Of a DNA stretch of 64,000 bases, positions 1 to 9,577 are shown piece after piece. This stretch comes from Lachnospiraceae bacterium (GTDB lineage: Bacteria > Bacillota > Clostridia > Lachnospirales > Lachnospiraceae). A program made the translations under genes and the position numbers. Numbering within the stretch: the stretch's first letter is position 1; each line of letters opens with the position of its first letter. The notes beneath the pieces are model-generated. The model saw only the letters and a program-made list of their open reading frames with translations. It was not told the origin of the DNA and did not search any database. The stretch is from positions 35,981-99,980 of the forward strand of contig JAFSCH010000091.1 of the NCBI GenBank assembly GCA_017436865.1, written 5' to 3'.

Positions 1-278
1 TCATCAATGGAATCTCCGGTGAAAACGATGATATCCGGATGCGTATCACGTATGGTTTGAATCAAATCAGATTCTTCTTTGCCGAAATCCCTACAGTGGA
101 AATCAGAGATTTGTGTGATACGGTAGCCATCGAAAGCAGCTGGAACTTTAGAACTGGTGTAGGAGTATTCGGTTACAGTTAAAGGATTGTAAAAACCTAT
201 TATTATATAGAAGAAAAACAAACCAAGACATAATAATACGATAATTTTTCTGGTTAACAGATTTTTATATTTCATCAT
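1..278 (-). CDS. Metallophosphoesterase, membrane-anchored, N-terminal part only
   Basis: Only the first 92 codons lie in the window; the gene runs off the left edge. The start is ATG at 278-276, with an AAGAGG-like ribosome binding site just upstream. Residues about 10-32 form one hydrophobic segment, so the protein is probably anchored with its domain outside the cell. It then shows the first two calcineurin-like phosphoesterase blocks: ITQISDFHC (metal-binding D-x-H) and PDIIVFTGDSID (GD block). The family hydrolyses phosphoesters with a bimetal centre. It is transcribed divergently from the polysaccharide locus. The substrate cannot be judged from this fragment. Confidence 0.8.
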   Translation of the reverse strand, partial: MMKYKNLLTRKIIVLLCLGLFFFYIIIGFYNPLTVTEYSYTSSKVPAAFDGYRITQISDFHCRDFGKEESDLIQTIRDTHPDIIVFTGDSID

Positions 279-390
279 AATACCTCTTTTCAATCAACAA
301 AATAGATGTTACAGGAAGAGTAACAAATTAACGTTGATTATAACATAAAAAACAAAGAAGTAAAGAAATAAAGAAAGAAAGGTAAGAAAA
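279..390. promoter_or_regulatory. Divergent intergenic region with an inverted repeat
   Basis: This gap separates the phosphoesterase from the polysaccharide locus and must hold the promoters for both. It contains the inverted repeat TGTTAC (307-312) / GTAACA (320-325) and a TATAAC hexamer (339-344) that could be the -10 of the rightward promoter. No good -35 is visible, so the promoter call is weak. Confidence 0.35.
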
Positions 391-1095
391 ATGAATTACG
401 AAAATGAATTAGAAATCGATTTAGGAAGATGCTTCCGTGCATTGATGAAGAAATGGTGGTTTATGGCAGTGATGGCAGTACTATTCGGTATTGCAGGATT
501 AGCACTGACTTTGGAAAAAGAGGATGATATCTACTCTGCTACGTCGAGTGTGTATGTTATGTCGGCAGAGTCATACAGCCAGACACAGGTAGGTATCACG
601 GCGATGAATGCTTATGCAGATATTGCTACATCCATGAAGGTGTGTGAAAGAGCAGCACTTTTGATGGGAGCGGAGAATGTTACTGGTGAGAAGATTATGA
701 AGGCAACGACAGTGTCTACAGGCGAAGAGAGTGTAGCTTCAGCTTATATACAGAAGAATTCTACCGTTATGACAGTAACTTGCCAATCAAACAATCCAGT
801 GGAAGCGATGGAAATGGCTCAGGCAGTGGCGGAAGCGTTTGTAATGGAAATGGAAAATATTACCGGAACAGATGCGGTTCGTATGTTGGATAAGCCTCAT
901 GCGTACAAAATGACTTATGATGCAACACAGCATCAGTGGATGATTCGTATTGTGGCATTTTTATTTGGTGCTGTATTTGCAGCTGCGATTATTGTGTTTA
1001 CAGAGATTTTTGATGCTAAGGCAAGAACGATTAGAGAATGCACAATGAAGGATGAGCTTCCTGTTATTGGTGTGATTCCAGTAACAAAGGAATAA
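391..1095 (+). CDS. Wzz-type polysaccharide co-polymerase / tyrosine-kinase modulator
   Basis: This 234-residue protein has the Wzz/CapA layout: a short cytoplasmic N-terminus, a membrane segment at about 21-41, an extracellular domain, and a second membrane segment at about 185-206 before a short cytoplasmic tail. Firmicute proteins of this size (YveK/CapA class) control chain length of Wzy-made polysaccharide and activate the partner BY-kinase, here encoded 12 bp downstream. The start has a GAAAGG ribosome binding site. It opens the conserved 5' flank of the locus. Confidence 0.85.
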   Translation: MNYENELEIDLGRCFRALMKKWWFMAVMAVLFGIAGLALTLEKEDDIYSATSSVYVMSAESYSQTQVGITAMNAYADIATSMKVCERAALLMGAENVTGEKIMKATTVSTGEESVASAYIQKNSTVMTVTCQSNNPVEAMEMAQAVAEAFVMEMENITGTDAVRMLDKPHAYKMTYDATQHQWMIRIVAFLFGAVFAAAIIVFTEIFDAKARTIRECTMKDELPVIGVIPVTKE

Positions 1096-1107
1096 GGAGG
1101 GAAAAAG

Positions 1108-1830
1108 ATGAAGTTGGATATCTATAAGAATAAAGACTATAAATTAAACGATGCTTTTGATCAGACTGTTATGAATATTCATATTCAGAGAGAGAAGAAG
1201 GGATATAAGACCTTTGCAATCTGTGGATGTGAGCCGGGCGATGGTGCTACAACGGTAGCGATTAATCTCGCAGCAGGACTTGCAGCTTCCGGATGGAAGA
1301 CGGTACTGGTAGACGGTGATATGCGTAAGAAGAGCATGTATAAGAGATTAAATGAAGATACGACATTGGGACTTTCGAATTACTTGAATGATCAGGTGAA
1401 GATGGATGAGATTATCTATGAGACAACAACAGAGTATCTCTCTTATGTGCCATGTGGAGACTTGACCAATAATCCGGTAAGACTGTTATGTTCCTCTAAA
1501 ATGGATGATGCCAAGAAAGAGTTAGCTGAAAAGTATGATTTTGTTATCTTTGATATGCCGGCAATAAATGCTGCGATGGATGCGAACGTTATGGCTGTGA
1601 AGGCAGATGCGTGCATCTTGGTAGTAGCATCTGGAGAAACATCGAAAAAGGGATTAGCAGCTGCAGTGAATACGTTAAAGGAAGAAGAGGCAAATCTACT
1701 CGGTGTTATTGTAAATAAGACAGATATGGATGAGTATAAGAGATATCGTAAGGATTATGATTACTTTAAAAAGGAACGTTTCCTGCAGAACGCAAAACGT
1801 GCAGCAAAGAAAAATAAGAAGAATAAGTAA
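1108..1830 (+). CDS. CpsD/CapB-type bacterial tyrosine kinase homologue with degenerate Walker A
   Basis: A P-loop ATPase of the BY-kinase family (240 aa). The Walker A' motif VLVDGDMR (about 67-74) and Walker B FVIFDMPA are present, and the C-terminus has a tyrosine cluster (YKRYRKDYDYF) like those phosphorylated in this family. The Walker A region reads EPGDGATTV at residues 42-50, so the invariant lysine of GxGK(S/T) is alanine (A47). The DNA reads GCT at this codon, so it is not a translation slip. The protein may be inactive as a kinase or work as a regulatory ATP-binding partner of the Wzz protein. It has an AAGGAGG-like site and sits 12 bp after wzz. Confidence 0.85.
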   Translation: MKLDIYKNKDYKLNDAFDQTVMNIHIQREKKGYKTFAICGCEPGDGATTVAINLAAGLAASGWKTVLVDGDMRKKSMYKRLNEDTTLGLSNYLNDQVKMDEIIYETTTEYLSYVPCGDLTNNPVRLLCSSKMDDAKKELAEKYDFVIFDMPAINAAMDANVMAVKADACILVVASGETSKKGLAAAVNTLKEEEANLLGVIVNKTDMDEYKRYRKDYDYFKKERFLQNAKRAAKKNKKNK

Positions 1831-1859
1831 ACGGATGCGATAAAAGGATGGAGAAAAAG

Positions 1860-2771
1860 ATGAGAAAGACATTAAAAAGTATAGCTTTGAGTATGTTACT
1901 GGTATGCGGAGTTGCCTGTACAGATGTAACGGTTCATGCAACACAGCTGGCTAGTGCGGAATCAGCAGTTGTGGATATAGAGGCATACGAAGTGGAAGAA
2001 GGAGCATTGAATGCCGGAGAGCAGATTACGCTGAATCTGAAGTTGAAAAATAATAGTGAGGTAACAGATGCAAAGAATGCAGTTGTAACATTTGAATCTA
2101 TGGATGGTGCTTTGGCCCCAATCTACGGTGATGACAACCAGATCTATGTTGGTACTATTCCGGCAGGACAGACAGTTAATGTGATGATTGAAGCGGTAGT
2201 GAATAAGCAGTATAAAGCAGATGCGACACCACTGAAATGTTACTTTACTTATGTATCAGGGGCCTCTGCATTGAATAATACAGTTGTAATCAATATTCCT
2301 ACTAACGTAGCTGGAATTCTCCAGGCGGAATCGGTAGTGGTGGCAGAGAATGCTACTGTGGGAGTAAATGCTTTGGTTAGTGTTCGTTGTAAGAATGGTG
2401 GAACGACAACAATTACAGATGCAAAGCTGGTAGTAACAGGTAATGTGCAGGAAGATAACAAGGAGATTCTGTTACCGGCTATTAGTGAGGGAAAGACAAT
2501 TGCAGAAGATTATTATGTAAGCTTTGTAGAAAGTGGAATCCAAAATCTCCAGCTGGAGTTACAGTATACAGATACAAAGGGAAATGTTTGTACGATTGAC
2601 TGTGGAGAATATAAGGTAAATGTAACAGATAAAATGGCAGGAACGAATTATGATGCAGTAGTAGAGCAGACAGAGGGAACAAGTGCTGTTGTATTAAAAA
2701 TGATTCTGTTAGGAGCTGCAGTATGCATGATTGCCGGTGTGACATTAGGATATTTAAAGAAACGTCGTTAA
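1860..2771 (+). CDS. Secreted, C-terminally membrane-anchored protein with CARDB/DUF11-like repeats
   Basis: The product has a signal peptide, about 250 residues of beta-rich sequence (two regions resembling CARDB or DUF11 Ig-like domains), and a C-terminal hydrophobic segment followed by KKRR. It is therefore likely surface exposed and membrane anchored. The ATG at 1860 is preferred because GGAG lies 6 nt upstream; an in-frame ATG at 1848 has its purine run directly abutting it. It lies between the kinase and the first glycosyltransferase, which suggests a role in locus-dependent surface assembly, but the function is unknown. Confidence 0.7.
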   Translation: MRKTLKSIALSMLLVCGVACTDVTVHATQLASAESAVVDIEAYEVEEGALNAGEQITLNLKLKNNSEVTDAKNAVVTFESMDGALAPIYGDDNQIYVGTIPAGQTVNVMIEAVVNKQYKADATPLKCYFTYVSGASALNNTVVINIPTNVAGILQAESVVVAENATVGVNALVSVRCKNGGTTTITDAKLVVTGNVQEDNKEILLPAISEGKTIAEDYYVSFVESGIQNLQLELQYTDTKGNVCTIDCGEYKVNVTDKMAGTNYDAVVEQTEGTSAVVLKMILLGAAVCMIAGVTLGYLKKRR

Positions 2772-2842
2772 GGATATAATTAATATAGAAATAAAGGTTG
2801 CAAAAAGAGAGCGAAATAGAAGTTGATGAGGGAGGAAGTAAT

Positions 2843-4039
2843 ATGAAGATTGCAATGATAGGACATAAGAGAATACCATCTAGAGAAGGTGGAATCGAGA
2901 TTGTCGTGGAAGAATTGGCAGAGAGAATGGTAGCAAAGGGACATGAAGTATACTGTTATAACAGAAAAGGACATCATGTATCCGGTGATAAGGATAATGA
3001 CCTTGAAGAGGTTAAGTTATATAAAGGTATCCATATTATCACAACACCAACTTTTGAAAAGAAGAGCCTGAATGCCTTTGTATATTCTGTATTAGCAACT
3101 ATGCATGCCGTGTTCCAGAAGTATGACGTCATTCATTTTCATGCTTCCGGTTCCTGTGCGATGCTTCCAATTGCTAAGTTATTTGGCAAGCATACAGTAG
3201 CGACGATTCATGGACTTGACAGTCAGAGAGCAAAATGGGGCGGTTTCGCTTCTAAGTATCTACAGTTTGGCGAAAAGATGGCTGCTAAGTATGCAGATGA
3301 GTTAATTGTATTATCCGAAGGGAATCGCAAGTACTTTAAGGATATGTATGATAGAAATGCAACGTTAGTTCCAAATGGAATCGACCCTCAGGAAATCAAA
3401 GAAGCGAAGCTGATTTTGGAAAGATATGGTCTGGAGAGAAAAAGTTATATCCTATTCTTGGCAAGAATCGTACCCGAGAAAGGACTTCATTATCTAATCG
3501 AAGCGTTTAAGGATATCGAAACAGATAAGAAGCTTTGTATCGTTGGTGGAACTTCTCATTCTGACGAATATGTAGAACAGGTTGTTAAGATGGCAGAGGA
3601 TGATCCTCGTATTATGTTCCTTGGCTTCCAGCAGGGAGAAGCATTACAGGAATTGTTCAGTAATGCGTATCTATATGTATTGCCAAGCGATGTGGAAGGT
3701 ATGCCGATTTCCTTATTAGAAGCAATGAGCTATGGAAACTGCTGTGTGGTAAGTGATATCGTAGAAAATGCTTCTGTTGTTGAAGACAAAGGAGTAACCT
3801 TCAAAAAGGGAAGCGTTGAGAGCTTGAGAAATGAGTTAAAGAACCTTATCGAAGATGAAAGAATCGTACATATGTTAAAGAAGGAAGCAAGACCATTTAT
3901 CACAGCTAAGTATAACTGGGATGAGATTGTGGATAAAACGTTGCAGTTATATGAGGCTAAGCCAGAGACACGAAAGAGTGCAAAGGTAAAGAAAACGCAG
4001 GTGGTTATGGCTGAAGGAACAGAGCAAGAAAGAGTGTAA
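2843..4039 (+). CDS. Glycosyltransferase, GT4 type with DUF1972-like N-terminus
   Basis: About 398 residues with the GT-B fold pattern. The N-terminus KIAMIGHKRIPSREGGIE resembles the DUF1972 domain of capsule rhamnosyl/glucosyltransferases. A later LARIVPEKGLHYLIEAF block and an E-x7-E region (DVEGMPISLLEAMSYG) form the nucleotide-sugar-binding half. GGAGG at 2831-2835 places the start at 2843 rather than at the in-frame codon 45 bp upstream. It acts in the cytoplasm at the membrane. It is probably the second transferase, acting soon after the initiating sugar transferase; the sugar is unknown. Confidence 0.85.
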   Translation: MKIAMIGHKRIPSREGGIEIVVEELAERMVAKGHEVYCYNRKGHHVSGDKDNDLEEVKLYKGIHIITTPTFEKKSLNAFVYSVLATMHAVFQKYDVIHFHASGSCAMLPIAKLFGKHTVATIHGLDSQRAKWGGFASKYLQFGEKMAAKYADELIVLSEGNRKYFKDMYDRNATLVPNGIDPQEIKEAKLILERYGLERKSYILFLARIVPEKGLHYLIEAFKDIETDKKLCIVGGTSHSDEYVEQVVKMAEDDPRIMFLGFQQGEALQELFSNAYLYVLPSDVEGMPISLLEAMSYGNCCVVSDIVENASVVEDKGVTFKKGSVESLRNELKNLIEDERIVHMLKKEARPFITAKYNWDEIVDKTLQLYEAKPETRKSAKVKKTQVVMAEGTEQERV

Positions 4040-4058
4040 ATAAAAGGGGTGGAATATA

Positions 4059-4979
4059 TTGAAGTGGAGTTTTAGAACTACATATGTTTTGGGATTATGC
4101 ATCATTATAATGGCTAGTTGTATGGTGAGTAAGGTAAATGCTGAGCCAGCAAAAGTATTATATCTATCAAAAGATGAGATTTTAACAGCAAATGAAAAAG
4201 ATTATGAAGGTGTGAAATTTTTGAAGTGGAAAGGATATAAAAGTTCTAAAACAAAAGAACATGATGGTATTATTCCGATAAATTTATTATCAGATGAAAT
4301 ATATTGCTCTATGAATTTACCATCGGAGAGTCGATGGAGTGATATGATAAAGTGGAAAAGAGATAATGGTGAAGTGATGTGTAAGATGTCTGATAAGCAT
4401 TCTTCACTAGTTGGCATAGGAACAATATATCAAACCGCAGAAAAAGACTTGCCAGATAAATTTACACTATGTATAGGTAAAATAAAAACTTTTGTTTATT
4501 TGAAAAGTGTTGATAAATGGATTTTGTTAGATGAACAACCTTATCCCAAAGGTGTTTACTTATATAAAATGCCGTGGAAAGAAAATGTAAAAAAGAAGTG
4601 CAATAAACTGACTACTTATTCAGATCATATTGAAGTGGAAATGTCGAAAGAAGAATTTTCAGGCTATGCTCTTCATTTTTGGGGAAAAAGAAAGAATGTA
4701 GAACAAGAAGATGTTTTATACGTGGCAAGTGCATATGAGTTTTGGATTAAAGAAAAAGGGAATGATGGAGCATTTACTGCAATGATTGGGGTTGATGCTA
4801 AAGATGAAAATGGGAGTCAAGAAAGTATATCACAGTTATTCTGTAGTAGAGGGCTAAGAGTAACTACTAAAAAAAGAACACATTGGGGGCATACAATTCC
4901 AAATGCTGAATATGATGAACTTTACGATGGTCATGTTCTGAAATTACTTTATAATAAGTGGTGGAATTTATCTAAGTAA
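4059..4979 (+). CDS. Secreted protein of unknown function
   Basis: It starts at TTG, with AGGGGTGG 6-13 nt upstream. The first 28 residues form a signal peptide ending in VNA-EP, a plausible signal peptidase I site. The remaining 278 residues have no motif I recognise; they are lysine- and aromatic-rich. Base composition drops sharply here to about 30% GC compared with the preceding genes, marking the start of the variable block. It could be a surface or polysaccharide-associated protein, but no function is assigned. Confidence 0.6.
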   Translation: MKWSFRTTYVLGLCIIIMASCMVSKVNAEPAKVLYLSKDEILTANEKDYEGVKFLKWKGYKSSKTKEHDGIIPINLLSDEIYCSMNLPSESRWSDMIKWKRDNGEVMCKMSDKHSSLVGIGTIYQTAEKDLPDKFTLCIGKIKTFVYLKSVDKWILLDEQPYPKGVYLYKMPWKENVKKKCNKLTTYSDHIEVEMSKEEFSGYALHFWGKRKNVEQEDVLYVASAYEFWIKEKGNDGAFTAMIGVDAKDENGSQESISQLFCSRGLRVTTKKRTHWGHTIPNAEYDELYDGHVLKLLYNKWWNLSK

Positions 4980-4996
4980 AAGAAAGAGAGAGATTT

Positions 4997-6115
4997 ATGA
5001 TTCGAATATTACATTCTGTTAGCAATATGGATAGAGCAGGAATTGAGACAATGCTTATGAACTATTATAGACATATGGATCATGATAAAGTACAGTTTGA
5101 TTTTTTATGTAATAAAAAGAAACCTGGTGCTTATGATGAAGAAATAAAACAATTGGGTGGGGAAATCTATCGAACACCAGGATTAAATCCATTGAAATTT
5201 TTAGAGTACTTAAAATATATGAAGGAGTTGCTTGAGAAACACCCAGAATATAAAGTAATAGAAGCACACAATGGTGCATTCGGAGTATATGCATTACATG
5301 CAGCTAAAAAGAATAGAGTACCTGTTAGAATATATCATGCTCATGGAGCTAGTATAACAGTTGATTTAAAGATGCCATTAAAATTGTTTTGTAAGTCAAG
5401 ATTAAAAAATAATATGACACATCATTTTACTTGCGGAAAGGCAGCTGCGGAATTTTATTTTGGAAAGTGTATAGTAGATAAAAATGATTACGAATTGATT
5501 CCTAACGCTATTGAAATCGAAAGATTCATATTTAATTCTCAGATTCGAGAGGAAATGAGAATTAAATATAATTTAACAGATAAGCATGTTATTGGGCATG
5601 TTGGAAGATTTATGACGCAAAAAAATCATGAATTCTTAATTAAACTTTTTACGGAATATCATAAACTAGATAATAAGGCAGTATTGGTTCTTTTAGGTGA
5701 TGGTGAGCTGATGGAAGGTATGAAAGAGAAAGTAATGCAGCTCGGATTGCAAGATAATGTTTTATTTGTTGGAAATGTTAGTAATGTTAATGAATGGTAT
5801 CAGGCGTTTGATTTATTTGTTTTACCTTCAATTTGGGAAGGGCTTCCTGTTGTTGGAGTAGAAGCACAAGCTGCTGATTTACCTTGTATTTTCTCGGATA
5901 GCATTACAAAAGAAATTGGATTTTCTGAGAAGGCCTCCTTCATTTCATTGAATGCTTCATTGGATGAGTGGATAAAAGAGATTAGTGAAAAAATAGTTTT
6001 GACAGAACGTAAGAATCAAGAAGAATTGATTACTCATAATCACTATAATATTAAGAAAGAAGCTGTAGTATTACAGGAAAGATATATAGAACTGTATGGA
6101 GAATGTAATAGATGA
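4997..6115 (+). CDS. Glycosyltransferase family 4 (EpsF-like)
   Basis: A 372-residue GT-B glycosyltransferase. The N-terminus RILHSVSNMDRAGIETMLMNYYR is typical of the EpsF/CapM group, and the donor-binding half has VGRFMTQKNHEF and PSIWEGLPVVGVEAQAADLP with the expected acidic E-x7-E pattern. The gene overlaps the next one by 4 nt (ATGA), so the two are translationally coupled. It adds one sugar to the lipid-linked repeat unit; donor and linkage are unknown. Confidence 0.88.
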   Translation: MIRILHSVSNMDRAGIETMLMNYYRHMDHDKVQFDFLCNKKKPGAYDEEIKQLGGEIYRTPGLNPLKFLEYLKYMKELLEKHPEYKVIEAHNGAFGVYALHAAKKNRVPVRIYHAHGASITVDLKMPLKLFCKSRLKNNMTHHFTCGKAAAEFYFGKCIVDKNDYELIPNAIEIERFIFNSQIREEMRIKYNLTDKHVIGHVGRFMTQKNHEFLIKLFTEYHKLDNKAVLVLLGDGELMEGMKEKVMQLGLQDNVLFVGNVSNVNEWYQAFDLFVLPSIWEGLPVVGVEAQAADLPCIFSDSITKEIGFSEKASFISLNASLDEWIKEISEKIVLTERKNQEELITHNHYNIKKEAVVLQERYIELYGECNR

Positions 6116-7170
6116 AGATAGGAATTTTGACACATCATTATATAAATAACTTTGGAGCTTTTTTGCAGACATATGCATTACAGGAAGCTATAAAAGAGAT
6201 GTATCCAAAGGATGAGGTATATGTTATCAATGCAATAAATCTGAAGCATTTTGTAATAAATACTGGTGGATGGTTTCGTTTTTATAAAGATAGAGAGAAT
6301 CTTAAAGCATGGACTGAAAAGATTCATCTTCCATCTACTTTTTATAAAGCAAGAAAGCAGTATTTACAATTAACTAAGCGTTGTTATTCAACAAAGGCAA
6401 TAAATAAATTAGGATTAGACTGTATTGTAATCGGAAGTGATGAAGTATGGAATTATCAAGAGGGAAAAGGTAACGCTGCAGTTAAGTTTGGAGAAGATTT
6501 GGATTGTAAGAAGTTAATTGCATATGCTCCAAGTGTAGGAAAAAGTTGTGTTACAGAGCAGATGCCTCAATATATAAAGAATGGACTTGAGAGATTCCAT
6601 GCAATTTCGTCTAGAGATGATTTGACAGAGGAATTTGTAGAGAAAATAGTCAATATTAAACCGAAACGTGTACTTGACCCGACTTTTATGGCACCATTTC
6701 CACAGGAAAATTGTAAGAAAGCAAAAACACCGTACATAATGTTTTATTATTGCGATGGTATTCCAAATGAGATGAAAAAACAGATTGTGGAAGAAGCTCA
6801 TAGAAAAGGAATGAAGGTTTATGGAGCGGGAGAATGTGATAAAAAATATTCTGATATTACAGTAAATCTTACTCCATTTGAGTGGATAGGTATGTTTAGA
6901 AATGCAGAATTTGTTTTCACAGGAACGTTTCATGGAGCAGTATTTTCAATATTAAATCATCGTCAGTTTCAGGTATATATGACAAATCAGAGCAGAATCA
7001 AGAAGATAACTTCTCTATTAAATCAATTTGCCATTGATTTAAAGAGTGTTGATTTGATGCAGGGAAATAAACCTTTTGAAGAAAAGATATCATATGATGT
7101 AGTGGATGAGCATATTGATGCATTGAGAAAACAGAGTAGAGAATTCTTAGAAAGTATAGGTGAAGAATAA
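6112..7170 (+). CDS. Polysaccharide pyruvyl transferase family protein (first copy)
   Basis: A 352-residue protein with the PF04230-type landmarks: an N-terminal GILTHHYINNFGAFLQTYAL block, a central VIGSDEVWN motif and a C-terminal FTGTFHGAVFSI motif. Family members move pyruvyl or other groups onto sugars in exopolysaccharides, and several act as glycosyltransferase-like enzymes. It is directly followed by a second homologue and then an FrhB-type iron-sulfur protein, a combination that recurs at 14,364-16,575. Confidence 0.85.
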   Translation: MKIGILTHHYINNFGAFLQTYALQEAIKEMYPKDEVYVINAINLKHFVINTGGWFRFYKDRENLKAWTEKIHLPSTFYKARKQYLQLTKRCYSTKAINKLGLDCIVIGSDEVWNYQEGKGNAAVKFGEDLDCKKLIAYAPSVGKSCVTEQMPQYIKNGLERFHAISSRDDLTEEFVEKIVNIKPKRVLDPTFMAPFPQENCKKAKTPYIMFYYCDGIPNEMKKQIVEEAHRKGMKVYGAGECDKKYSDITVNLTPFEWIGMFRNAEFVFTGTFHGAVFSILNHRQFQVYMTNQSRIKKITSLLNQFAIDLKSVDLMQGNKPFEEKISYDVVDEHIDALRKQSREFLESIGEE

Positions 7171-8274
7171 GTGAAGGTAGCAGTAATAACAAGACATGCG
7201 ATATGTAATTATGGTTCATTTTTGCAGTCGTATGCATTGCAGAAAGCAATTGAAAAGTTAGGAAATGAAGCTGTTATTATTGATTATATACGAGAAGATG
7301 AAGAGTATCACAAACGTATTAACATAGCTTTAAAAAAATCAAAGCGTTGGAACAAAAACTTATTAATGCGTACGATTTATAAGGTGAGCAGATATCCTGA
7401 AACGGTATTGATGGAAAGAAAATTTGCGCAGTTTCGTAAGAAACATTTGAATATGACGAAATTATACACTAGCATACAAGAGCTTGAGAAGGATAAGCCA
7501 CAAGCAGATATTTATTGTACAGGAAGTGACCAGGTATGGGGACCAATTAGTCTTGATAATTATGATCCAGCATATTGTTTGGATTTTACAAACGATGAAG
7601 ATGTAAAAATTTCTTATGCAGCAAGTTTTGGTAAAACAAAATTTGAAGGTGACACGATGTTGTATTTTGCAAATGCATTGAAAAAATATAAGTATCTTAG
7701 TGTTAGAGAGAATAGTGCTACTGAAATAATAAGTGGAATGGGAATTGATAAAGTAGAGCAGGTATTAGATCCTACATTATTACTTAATTCAGATGAATGG
7801 TCAAAGCTTATTGAAAAAGAAATTTCAGGAAAGTATGTATTAGTTTATCAGATACATTCAAATCCGGAATTAGATAAATATGCAGAAGAATTTGCAAAAA
7901 AAGTAAATTTACCATTATTAAGAGTGTCATTCTATTTACATCAAGTAAGTCGTAGTGGAAAGTTGATTTATTTGCCGACAATTGGAGAATTTTTATCATA
8001 TATAAAGAATGCAGAATATATGATTACAGATTCATTCCATGGTACAGCATTTGCAATAAATTTTAATACACAATTTGTTAATGTTGTTCATGATGAAACA
8101 GCAACAAGAAATCAGAGTTTATTGCAGTTAACAGGATTAACAGACAGAATTGTAATAGACAAAAAGAATTTTGATATCTTTAATAAGAAAATTGATTTCT
8201 CAAAAGTCAATGAGATAATTGAAGAAAATCGTAAGAAATCAGTTGATAGACTAAAAGTATTTCTTGAGAAGTAA
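7171..8274 (+). CDS. Polysaccharide pyruvyl transferase family protein (second copy)
   Basis: It begins at GTG immediately after the stop of the previous gene, with AGGTGAAG in the upstream coding sequence as ribosome binding site. The 367-residue product keeps the family blocks NYGSFLQSYALQKAI, CTGSDQVWGP and ITDSFHGTAFAI. It is divergent from its neighbour, so this is an old duplication or a heteromeric partner, not a recent copy. The substrate is unknown. Confidence 0.85.
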   Translation: MKVAVITRHAICNYGSFLQSYALQKAIEKLGNEAVIIDYIREDEEYHKRINIALKKSKRWNKNLLMRTIYKVSRYPETVLMERKFAQFRKKHLNMTKLYTSIQELEKDKPQADIYCTGSDQVWGPISLDNYDPAYCLDFTNDEDVKISYAASFGKTKFEGDTMLYFANALKKYKYLSVRENSATEIISGMGIDKVEQVLDPTLLLNSDEWSKLIEKEISGKYVLVYQIHSNPELDKYAEEFAKKVNLPLLRVSFYLHQVSRSGKLIYLPTIGEFLSYIKNAEYMITDSFHGTAFAINFNTQFVNVVHDETATRNQSLLQLTGLTDRIVIDKKNFDIFNKKIDFSKVNEIIEENRKKSVDRLKVFLEK

Positions 8275-8300
8275 TAGATGTTTTGGTAAGGAGAATATCG

Positions 8301-9530
8301 ATGGAAAGAATTGAGTTATTCCAGAATAAATCAGATTGTTGTGGATGTGGGGCATGTATGAATATTTGTCCTAAAGGTGCTATTACAATGCAAGAGGATG
8401 AATTTGGATATGTTTATCCTGTTATTGATGATGAGAAGTGTGTTAAGTGTGGTCTGTGTAAGAAAGCTTGTCAGTACAAAGATGGTACAGAATTCTATAA
8501 GGTAAGAAAAGCATATGCGGCAGCAATAAAAAATAGTAAAGAGGTTATGGTAGTTGCTTCAGGTGGAATATTTACTACTTTAGCAAAGCAAGTGTTAAGC
8601 GAAAATGGAGTAGTGTTTGGAGTTTCTATGGATAATATAGAAGGGCAGTTAACTCCAAGACATATAGATATTCAGGATGAAAAAGACTTATATAAGCTAC
8701 AAGGTTCAAAATATGTACAAAGTAATACTGGAAATGCGTATAAAAAGGTAAAAGAATATTTATTGGAAGGACGTAATGTATTATTTTCAGGTACCCCTTG
8801 CCAAATAACAGGATTAAAAGCATATTTGGGAAAGGAGTATCAAAATTTACTCACTGTTGATGTGATTTGTCATGGAGTTCCAAGTACTCGTATGTTTCAA
8901 GATTATATTAAAAGCCTTGAAAAAAAATTAGGTGGTAAAATATATTCTTATAAATTTAGAGATAAAAGTAGAGGGCAAGGGATGAATGCTCAAATTCTTT
9001 ATAAAAAGCAAAATGGTGAAGAAAAGGTAAAATATATTGATGGTTATTTAACATCATATTTTTATATGTTTTTAAAATCCATTATTTATAGAGAAAATTG
9101 TTATTCTTGCCCATATGCTAGAGCAGAAAGAGTATCTGATATTACAGCAGGAGATTTTTGGGGAGTGTATCAGGTGCATGCAGATGAAATGAATAAGAGT
9201 AATATGTCTAATCTAAAGGGTGTTTCTTGTATGTTACTTAACACTGAAAAAGGTTTGCAGTACTTTGAAAAAATACAGAACAGATTGGATTATTTTGAGT
9301 CAAGTGTAGAAAAGGTGGCTAAAAATAATAAACAATTAAGAGAGCCTTCTGAACGCGTTTCTGAAAGAGAAAATGTATTACGAATATATCAAGGACAAGG
9401 ATATGACGGTGTTGAACAGTATTTTCCGAAGATTATTGGGAATAAAAAATATTTTTACATTTTAAAGAATTTAGCACCAAAAGGATTAAAACGTAGAATA
9501 AAGCAAGTTATATCTATGATAAAAAAATAA
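8301..9530 (+). CDS. Ferredoxin plus FrhB-type (coenzyme F420 hydrogenase beta family) protein, first copy
   Basis: AAGGAG at 8288-8293 fixes the start at 8301. The N-terminus holds two 4Fe-4S motifs, C13-C16-C19-C23 and C47-C50-C53-C57. The rest matches the FrhB N- and C-terminal domains, with SGTPCQITGLKAYL and a Cys pair in NCYSCPYARAERVSDITAGDFWG. True F420 enzymes are not expected in Firmicutes; family members in capsule loci are thought to be flavin/iron-sulfur oxidoreductases acting with pyruvyl-transferase-family proteins. Its neighbours support that pairing; the reaction is unknown. Confidence 0.85.
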   Translation: MERIELFQNKSDCCGCGACMNICPKGAITMQEDEFGYVYPVIDDEKCVKCGLCKKACQYKDGTEFYKVRKAYAAAIKNSKEVMVVASGGIFTTLAKQVLSENGVVFGVSMDNIEGQLTPRHIDIQDEKDLYKLQGSKYVQSNTGNAYKKVKEYLLEGRNVLFSGTPCQITGLKAYLGKEYQNLLTVDVICHGVPSTRMFQDYIKSLEKKLGGKIYSYKFRDKSRGQGMNAQILYKKQNGEEKVKYIDGYLTSYFYMFLKSIIYRENCYSCPYARAERVSDITAGDFWGVYQVHADEMNKSNMSNLKGVSCMLLNTEKGLQYFEKIQNRLDYFESSVEKVAKNNKQLREPSERVSERENVLRIYQGQGYDGVEQYFPKIIGNKKYFYILKNLAPKGLKRRIKQVISMIKK

Positions 9531-9577
9531 ACATGTGTTAGTAAATGTTTTGTGCTTATAGAGAAATGAGGAGAGAA

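Noticed and set aside
8301-9530. Coenzyme F420 hydrogenase function taken literally
   Set aside because: Deazaflavin F420 is not expected in this group and other Frh subunits are absent; only the FrhB fold is supported.
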